Shown in pieces: positions 58,191 to 64,000 of a stretch of 64,000 bases of DNA. Source of the stretch: Lumbricus terrestris (lineage: Eukaryota; Annelida; Clitellata; Crassiclitellata; Lumbricidae); assembly GCA_949752735.1 (NCBI GenBank), contig OX457036.1, forward strand, positions 8,420,692 to 8,484,691. The letters run 5' to 3'. Position 1 is the stretch's first letter. Each line of letters opens with the position of its first letter. The notes under the pieces are model-generated. The model was given only the letters and a program-made list of their open reading frames with translations, did no database searches and was not told the origin of the DNA. The position numbers and the translations under genes are program-made.

Positions 58191-58612
58191 CTTAGAAATA
58201 TCTAATACCAGTTTGACATTGCTGCTGCATGTCTTTTCTGACGTTTTTAGGTGTGAAAAACTAGGAAAATACGTGGCAAACTTTGGCATAGTCTGACCCA
58301 GTCTGGGAGCACATTTTCTGTTTGTCCAAAATATTAAATTTGGGCTGTGGTTGAAGCCAGTCAATAAAGCCTTCTCCCTGCAGGCCCCAATGATTGGCTG
58401 TGTTCTAAGCCACAGAGATCTCACTCTGCACCTGTGTAGTCCAAGCCTGTTAAAGGGCAAAGGAATATCCCGCCTACCCCAAATATAGAGTAATATCTGA
58501 ATTAGTCAGAGGAACTTCTAGCTGCCAAAAATATGGGGTGATATCCGAGCAAGCAGGGGTGAGGTCCAGTAGCGGAGCCAGGGGGGCTAGAGGGCTAAGC
58601 CCCCTAAAAAAG
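58191..58612. repeat. Right copy of the duplicated block flanking unit D
   Basis: Matches 47896-48317: spacer with CAGTCTGACCCAGTCTG-like and TGAAGCCAGTCAATAAAGCC words, ending in the MITE. No gene. Confidence 0.85.
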
Positions 58613-58814
58613 GCCATCCGGTTTTTTACAATTAGAAATGAAATATTTCCACGAAATTTCATGCATATATTTCATCTCTAAAAACTGAAATATATGCATG
58701 AAATTTCGACCAAATGACAAAAAAGGTCGTCAGAAATTCTGACGAGACAAATAGAAAATTTCCTCTGCGAGGATTCAGCCCCACCCCAAAACTGAAATCC
58801 TGGCGCCGCCACTG
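58567..58814. mobile_element. hAT-like MITE with foldback, 248 bp
   Basis: Terminal inverted repeats CAGTAGCGGAGCCAGG / CCTGGCGCCGCCACTG. Target duplication GTGAGGTC / GTGAGATT (6 of 8). A perfect 22-bp internal inverted repeat (58653-58674 with 58686-58707) has an 11-base loop. The left end alone is present at 48275-48317. Confidence 0.85.
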
Positions 58815-58822
58815 GTGAGATT

Positions 58823-59139
58823 CCTCCACTCCAAATTGGTTAACACAACAATTCTTGATTGGACTGCTAATCACATAGAAGAAAAGCAGTCCTGGAAGCT
58901 AGCGCTGTGGCAGCCATGAGTATATGAAGTGTCAGTGACCTCTTTTTCTTAACCTCGGCATACAAGGACGGGTGGCCAGTCCTCTTCCCCGCCATCTTAG
59001 CTTCCCATGGACAGCGCACAGTCAGTGTACTCATCATTGGAGCAGAAAGTGCGACTAAAAAATTTCTGCCATGTGTTACTATAATTGTTGTCATAATCAT
59101 CATTGTTATCAATTATCAAGTTGGTTACCCTTGCACGTG

Positions 59140-59171
<32 letters not shown>

Positions 59172-59285
59172 TTTATATTACTTAAACTCAGCCTTGTTTG
59201 TTTGTTAAGTTGTAGTTAAGAATTTAATATACGTAATTTTTTCTGTATAAATATTATATAGTCATAAATTCATAATAACGTCTAT
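58823..59285. other. Spacer with (CA)n
   Basis: No recognised gene. (CA)n at 59138-59168. A minus frame 59112-58867 is open but unrecognised. Confidence 0.4.
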
Positions 59286-59289
59286 TCCC

Positions 59290-59515
59290 CTTACTTAATC
59301 AAACCCACCATCCTGTTCAGCTTCTTCCTGGTATAGGCCCTATAGGCCCCTACTAAGCGGGACTTGTCCCTTCTGGAGTGCCTATTGCTCCCTAATCTAT
59401 CTCCTAACTTCTTTGCCAAACGCATTAGTACTTTAATTTAACTTGTGCTACACCATGTTCTGTATAATTATGTTTATTGTGGGAACAATAAATAATTTTG
59501 ATTTGATTTGATTAA
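59290..59515 (+). mobile_element. 3'-end remnant of the CR1/L2-like LINE family
   Basis: Shares GCGGGACTTGTCCCTTYTGG and TGCCTATTGCTCCCT with the inverted 3' end of the LINE at 1398. It ends GGGAACAATAAATAA followed by (GATTT)n. Confidence 0.75.
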
Positions 59516-59779
59516 ATCTAATACAAACGATACCTAGTCAATCGCAACACAGAGGTTTCAATCTCCGTCAGGACAAGTAGCAATACGATCCAACTTCCTT
59601 ACTCACTTCTGAATACGCCAATGTGCTGCAATATACGAAGATGCTTTTTCCAACGCATCCAGATTTCAGACCATTCACATTGAGCGGATGTATACTTTAG
59701 AAGACCGTCGGGATCCATAGAGGTCTTGGACATTCGATCGACTTTGGACCAGATCATTAGTAGCTGCTATGACTGTGAG

Positions 59780-60121
59780 CAAGGGCGGATACAGAAATCT
59801 TCGAAGGGGGGGGCTAAAATTTTTGGTCTTGGGACAGGGAAACATTTTCGTCTTGGTCGCCGAAAATTCTGATGATCTTTTTTTGGTCGTTTGCCACGAA
59901 TTTCCAAGAAAAAATATACCATTTTATCCGCCAAAATAGTTTACCTTTTTCAGTCGTACTGACCTCGTATACGAGCCTCGTGGGCGGGTGTGGGGAGGGC
60001 CCTGCGGAACTACTCATGGGGGAATACGTCAACTTTCCGAGCCAAAATAGCTGGTCAAAACTAAAGAAATTTCTAAATAGGGCCATCGCCGGATTGCTAC
60101 CCCCCCCCGGATCCGCCCCTG
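59780..60121. mobile_element. hAT-like MITE, 342 bp
   Basis: Imperfect ends CAAGGGCGGATACAG / CCGGATCCGCCCCTG. Target duplication ACTGTGAG / AATGTGAG (7 of 8). Confidence 0.8.
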
Positions 60122-60231
60122 AATGTGAGGCATCTCTGAGTTGGAGAGATCTTTCTAAAGAATACTTTGATGAAAGTTACAAAAAAATAACAGACAGATT
60201 ACCTATCAACCCATATGATTATCATCGATAA
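60122..60231 (+). CDS. Possible 3' exon fragment, unrecognised
   Basis: After the MITE a plus frame reads ECEASLSWRDLSKEYFDES and ends NPYDYHR at TAA (60229-60231), which looks like real protein in composition. If the MITE and one target copy are ignored, the frame extends left to about 59688 (reading SIEVLDIRSTLDQIISSCYD before the junction). I do not recognise the family, and no splice site is proven. It may be chance. Confidence 0.25.
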
Positions 60232-61029
60232 TAAACACACTTATTCTCATAGTCGACCATTTCCCATTTTTTAATACATGAAACAAATATAAAAAGAAAA
60301 ATTGAACGGCTTTAAGGCAAACGAATAAGCACAACGAAAAAAGACATTAAAATTGTTCGAAATGCTTCTCGTGTACTATAACATTCCAGGAATTACACGA
60401 GTAAGAAATAAGAATGCTGCCATTTTCGCAATGCACGATCCAGCTGTATAGGATATACATGTACGCTACCACGTCTTCAACCATGTGGAACTCAGTCACG
60501 TGAAGTCACACATACGAAGTGGTAGTACCTGATAGTACCATACTTTGGTTCTCACATAGCACATTTGAGTATTTCGTTATGCTATAATGCCCGAATTCGT
60601 CGCCATTCTTAAGTAAGTACGTTGCCGTTCCATATTTAGATATTTATCATTTAACATCTCGAAGTACTTGACCCTTCCAAAAACCAATCCAAAGTGTTTA
60701 GAATGTCACCACATGATGAAAAAGCATATTTGCTCTTCATTGCTCACTTAACACACTCACAAGTACTTAACGCTTCCATGCTGTTCATATCTCAAATCTC
60801 ATGCTATGATCAGCTGAATATCCCATACTGTTCACATCGCAAATTCCATACTTAGGGTACTTGACGATGCCATACTGTTCATACTTCAAACAAGATACTC
60901 AGATTACTTGAAACATACTGTTCATTTCATATCTCAAGTAGGCCAAATTACACATCACTTGATCGACGCATGCTTCACCATATCACTTTACACGATGAAA
61001 ATTCTTGACCCAAATATAACGTTCCGAGG
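60232..61029. other. 3' flank of the TRIM-like gene with degenerate repeats
   Basis: No gene. 60660-60950 contains five or so diverged copies of a word like CATACTGTTCATATCTCAAA with GTACTTGAC. Confidence 0.5.
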
Positions 61030-62568
61030 TCAAGTATCATACTGAAAGAACTTGACCGTTCCGTACTGTTCGGCGATGACCAGCTGACCAGTGGTGCTGT
61101 CCACTGCGATCGCTTGTGGCCACTCGATTCCATCAGTCTTGGTCAGCAGGGTTCTGACGTAAGCACCCTCTGCAGACAGCATATGTATCCGATTGTTCCA
61201 AGTATCGCAGACAATAACATTGTTCCACTGGTCCGTGCAAACGCCGTAGGGGTGATCCATCTGCCCCTCCGCGCTTCCGTGCTCCCCGTACTCCCAACGT
61301 ACCTTACCTCTCCGGTCAAACGCCTTCACCATGTGTCGCTTCCAGTCCGTAACGATTATGTTTCCGTTGGGGGAGCACGTCAAGTATCCAGGGGCTTCGC
61401 AGGCGCAGGGAAAGCTACGCACCCTCTTTCCTCCGCTGTCGAACACCACCACTTCCCCGCCCATCCACTCCGTCACAAGCACCTCGCCCTCTTCCGATTC
61501 CGCGATGGCGACCGGTTGCTTCAACAGGTCCCCGAGGGACCCTACCACTTCCCCGCTGAAGGACACCAACCGCAAGAACCTCCCGTCCTTAACGACGATC
61601 CGTCGACTCTTGCACAGCACAGCAACGCGGTTCGGAGCCTTGAAGGTCTTCTTCGAGGTGACCATCCGGAGGACCCCGTCACCGCCGAACATCTTCACGG
61701 TCTGATTGTCACGGTCCGCAACCACAACGTTCCCGTCACGGTCCGTTGAAACATCGCACAGCTTACACGCTCGCTCGTCCGTGTCGAGCCTCGCCGAAAA
61801 CGTCCTCGACATGACGCTCTTGACCACATCCGGCTCAAACATGAGACTTCCAAAGTACAGTTCCGTCGTCTCTTCACCAACCTCTTCCACCTGCTCCATG
61901 TCCAGTCGCGGCTTCTCCCAGACCGGTGGCGCCGTGTCCACCGGAGCCTGGAACTCGGCGAGCCTCGAGCAGACCCTATCGCTCAGCGTCAACAGTTCCT
62001 CCGACCTGTTGAACCCGACCAGGGTCTCAGCAAAGACCTTTGCCATCTTGGCTGCGTCCAGGCGGTTCCTCGAGTCAACCGTCTCCCGGGAGACCTCATC
62101 CCGATGCGAGAGGACGGCAGACTCGATCCTCTGGTGGAAGCTCTCGGCGTAGTCGTGCACCGCACGGACCAGCGCGTCCACCACAGCCTCCGTCCGCTCG
62201 ATGACCGTCCGATGCATCCGTTTCCTCACGAATGACGTCATCTTCTCGTCCTGCGCGAGATTCTCGAGCCTCGTTTCCGTCGCGCGGATACAGCGGTCGA
62301 CGTTCGGAAGGAGGTCGCGGATCCGTCTCGCTTCGCTGGCCGCCTGGTCGGTCAGCGTGACGGTTGAGTGACCGTCGTGACTGGCGGTCATCTTGCAGAG
62401 ATGGCAGATCGGGGTCCGACAGGTTTCCTCCTCGCAGAAGTACCGGAGGGGTTCACCGTGCTTGCCGCAGAGAAGGGAGGACTCGAGACCGTCTTTGATC
62501 ATCTCGTCGTACTTCCCACTTTCCAGCTCGTCACCGGTCACCAGATGGTGGTCCTTGGTTAGCTTCAC
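61030..62568 (-). CDS. TRIM2/3/71-like protein, last exon (B-box, coiled coil, NHL repeats)
   Basis: 512 codons. Residues 34-67 form a B-box 2 zinc finger (CGKH, YFCEEETC, CHLC, HDGH). Residues about 75-200 are Arg/Glu-rich and helical, the expected coiled coil. Residues about 265-510 form NHL beta-propeller repeats (DVSTDRDGNVVVADRDNQTV, YLTCSPNGNIIVTDW, YGVCTDQWNNVIVCDTWNNR). TRIM-NHL proteins are usually RING E3 ligases or RNA-binding regulators. No RING is present here: the exon starts at 62568 directly after a TTGCTTTTTCCAG acceptor, with GTG rather than ATG, so upstream exons must lie beyond. The stop is TGA at 61030-61032. GC content is clearly higher than the surroundings. Confidence 0.9.
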   Translation of the reverse strand: MKLTKDHHLVTGDELESGKYDEMIKDGLESSLLCGKHGEPLRYFCEEETCRTPICHLCKMTASHDGHSTVTLTDQAASEARRIRDLLPNVDRCIRATETRLENLAQDEKMTSFVRKRMHRTVIERTEAVVDALVRAVHDYAESFHQRIESAVLSHRDEVSRETVDSRNRLDAAKMAKVFAETLVGFNRSEELLTLSDRVCSRLAEFQAPVDTAPPVWEKPRLDMEQVEEVGEETTELYFGSLMFEPDVVKSVMSRTFSARLDTDERACKLCDVSTDRDGNVVVADRDNQTVKMFGGDGVLRMVTSKKTFKAPNRVAVLCKSRRIVVKDGRFLRLVSFSGEVVGSLGDLLKQPVAIAESEEGEVLVTEWMGGEVVVFDSGGKRVRSFPCACEAPGYLTCSPNGNIIVTDWKRHMVKAFDRRGKVRWEYGEHGSAEGQMDHPYGVCTDQWNNVIVCDTWNNRIHMLSAEGAYVRTLLTKTDGIEWPQAIAVDSTTGQLVIAEQYGTVKFFQYDT

Positions 62569-62581
62569 CTGGAAAAAGCAA
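62569..62581 (-). other. Splice acceptor of the TRIM-like last exon
   Basis: Minus strand TTGCTTTTTCCAG immediately before the first codon GTG. It explains the absence of a start codon and predicts 5' exons to the right. Confidence 0.65.
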
Positions 62582-62707
62582 TCGTCAAAGTAATATTGTA
62601 GTCAGGACTCAGAAGTGGGTTAAACAGATATCGGCTGAACTATGGCGCTATAAAAATGGTCTTGTTATTTTTATTATTTCTTTTATTATTACAATTTAAT
62701 ATTAGTT

Positions 62708-62716
62708 TTAATAGCA

Positions 62717-62765
<49 letters not shown>

Positions 62766-62845
62766 TTTTTGACCCGAGGTATTTAGGATCCTTCAGGGAC
62801 TTCGCTCCTAACTACTGCTATAAAACCAGTCCGGAATGGCCCTAT
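62708..62845 (-). repeat. Dispersed repeat with (TAA)n tail
   Basis: Read on the minus strand it carries ATTCCGGACTGGTTTTATAG, GGATCCTAAATACCTCGGG and an (AAT)n tail. The same element is on the plus strand at 40568-40676 inside the polB intron. Confidence 0.8.
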
Positions 62846-62866
62846 TCGTCTGCTTCCAGGCTTGCT

Positions 62867-62876
62867 ATTATTATTA

Positions 62877-62943
<67 letters not shown>

Positions 62944-62970
62944 TATTATCATCATTATCATTATCATTAT
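62867..62970. repeat. (TTA)n microsatellite
   Basis: Nearly perfect TTA triplets with ATC variants at the right end. Confidence 0.95.
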
Positions 62971-63157
62971 TATTAAGTTGCTAATCGATTAGAAATAGAA
63001 TTGCCCTGAAAGTTTCTTAATCCATTATAATTAGAAAAATTCTTGTAGCTCTTGTACGGTAATTTGAATAATAGAGTCTACGTTAGCATTATATTTGCCA
63101 GAATAAATACCAGAAAGTGTCTGCTCAAATACCATAGTTCCCTTATATGGGACAGCG

Positions 63158-63420
63158 CAAGGCCGTAGCCAAGATTTTATTTCGGGGGGTGTTTCACCAA
63201 TTTCCCTTCTTAAAAAACTGATGACCTTTTTTAGTCATCCGGCCGAAATATTCACAAAATGTCACCAATTAATAAATTCTGTTTTTTATTTTTTCATTTC
63301 GGGGGGTGTTTTCATGGTTTTATTTCACGGTTTTTACATCATGTGCTCGTAAATGCATTCTATTATTTTTCACATTTTCCATTTCGGGATGTGCTCAAAC
63401 ACCCACTTGCTACGGCCTTG
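63158..63420. mobile_element. hAT-like MITE, 263 bp
   Basis: Ends CAAGGCCGTAGCCAAG / CTTGCTACGGCCTTG. Target duplication GGACAGCG / GGACAGCA (7 of 8). Confidence 0.9.
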
Positions 63421-63638
63421 GGACAGCATATCGGGAACTATATGTATTCGCGATGCTAAAAGTCTCACTAAATTCAAAGTTCAACTCCGTGTGCACCCGT
63501 GTGCACCCGACAATAAATGTTGGGCAATATTGTACTAATAGTCAAGTTGTTCTCTTTATCTTCCCGTCTCATTTCTCTGATCTAAGGCTATTGGAAGATA
63601 ACACAACACAGTTTTATGTTGGATTCCCACGCCATTGC

Positions 63639-63730
63639 CACTGTATCTTATCTTTTAGTACTCAAGTATAATTGTCAGCATGATCACTGTATCTTATCTT
63701 TTAGTACTCAAGTATAATTGTCAACATGAT
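63639..63730. repeat. 46-bp tandem duplication
   Basis: Two copies of a unit starting CACTGTATCTTATCTTTTAG with one or two differences. Confidence 0.9.
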
Positions 63731-63904
63731 CTTTGTATTTGGACCAAACTTAGCGAGATTATCATTATTCCCGTCAGGTGAGCGAAACACTCATTGTAGC
63801 AACAGTATAACATATAGATTATATTCATACAAATTGTTTATGCTGTAAACTAAAACATGCTTGATTGGCCTACAAGTGATCAAATAGACTGAATACTGAA
63901 TTTG

Positions 63905-63958
63905 CAATCATCAAATCATCAAATGATCAAATCATCAAATCACCATATCATCAAATAA
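63905..63958. repeat. (ATCAAATC)n simple repeat
   Basis: Short octamer-like repeat near the right edge of the window. Confidence 0.8.
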
Positions 63959-64000
63959 TGTAGATAATTGATTGTTTAAATTAACTCTGTTTCAGTGTCT

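Noticed and set aside
58867..59112. Minus-strand 81-codon frame near the right-hand MITE
   Set aside because: Protein-like in part, but no family recognised, no splice sites defined, and its end is in simple repeat.
61114..62152. Long plus-strand frames of 124-211 codons opposite the TRIM-like exon
   Set aside because: Antisense shadows of a GC-rich coding exon; the minus frame has the B-box and NHL motifs.

Overview
This is nuclear DNA of an invertebrate animal. It has spliced metazoan genes (Wnt terminal exons, a TRIM-NHL exon), a run of Mab-21/cGAS-like genes, tRNA-derived SINEs, non-LTR and LTR retrotransposons, at least seven hAT-like elements with 8-bp target duplications, and a Polinton-like element. 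The gene set (expanded cGAS-like and TRIM-NHL genes, Wnt) and repeat style fit a marine deuterostome (echinoderm, hemichordate, lancelet) or a lophotrochozoan. I cannot fix the species.

Layout. Most of the window is a segmental duplication repeated four times (units A 1-18.6 kb, B 18.6-27.5 kb, C 28.7-36.8 kb, D 48.3-56.8 kb). Each unit reads left to right as: a single-exon ~970-residue Mab-21/cGAS-like gene on the minus strand; a CAT-rich tract just 5' of its start; a GA-rich tract; an ATTCY-rich stretch; the last two exons of a Wnt gene on the plus strand; and a 15-bp minisatellite after the Wnt stop. All four cGAS-like reading frames are open (A runs off the left edge). The Wnt exon pairs are intact in A and B and broken in C (49-bp and 43-bp deletions) and D (in-frame TGA). 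No upstream Wnt exons were recognised.

Insertions decorate the units. Unit A holds a minus-strand CR1/L2-like LINE, a 7.45-kb LTR element with identical-looking 1451-bp LTRs and no pol, a 1.76-kb hAT-like element and a SINE. Unit B holds a 340-bp hAT-like MITE in the Wnt intron and a 1.1-kb hAT-like element after Wnt. Unit C holds a SINE.

Between C and D (37.5-47.0 kb) is a nested structure: a 5'-truncated LINE with a 14-bp target duplication, split by an 8642-bp Polinton-like element with 495-bp terminal inverted repeats (about 99% identical by eye) and a 6-bp target duplication. This element carries one recognisable gene, a family-B DNA polymerase, apparently with six exons, its own TATA box and a poly(A) signal. 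It has no integrase, ATPase, protease or capsid gene. This is the most unusual item in the window.

The right end (56.8-64 kb) is repeat-rich single-copy sequence with four more hAT-like MITEs, SINE and LINE remnants, and the last exon of a TRIM2/3/71-like gene (B-box, coiled coil, NHL repeats). cGAS-like and TRIM families both include innate-immune members, but nothing here shows that these genes act together.
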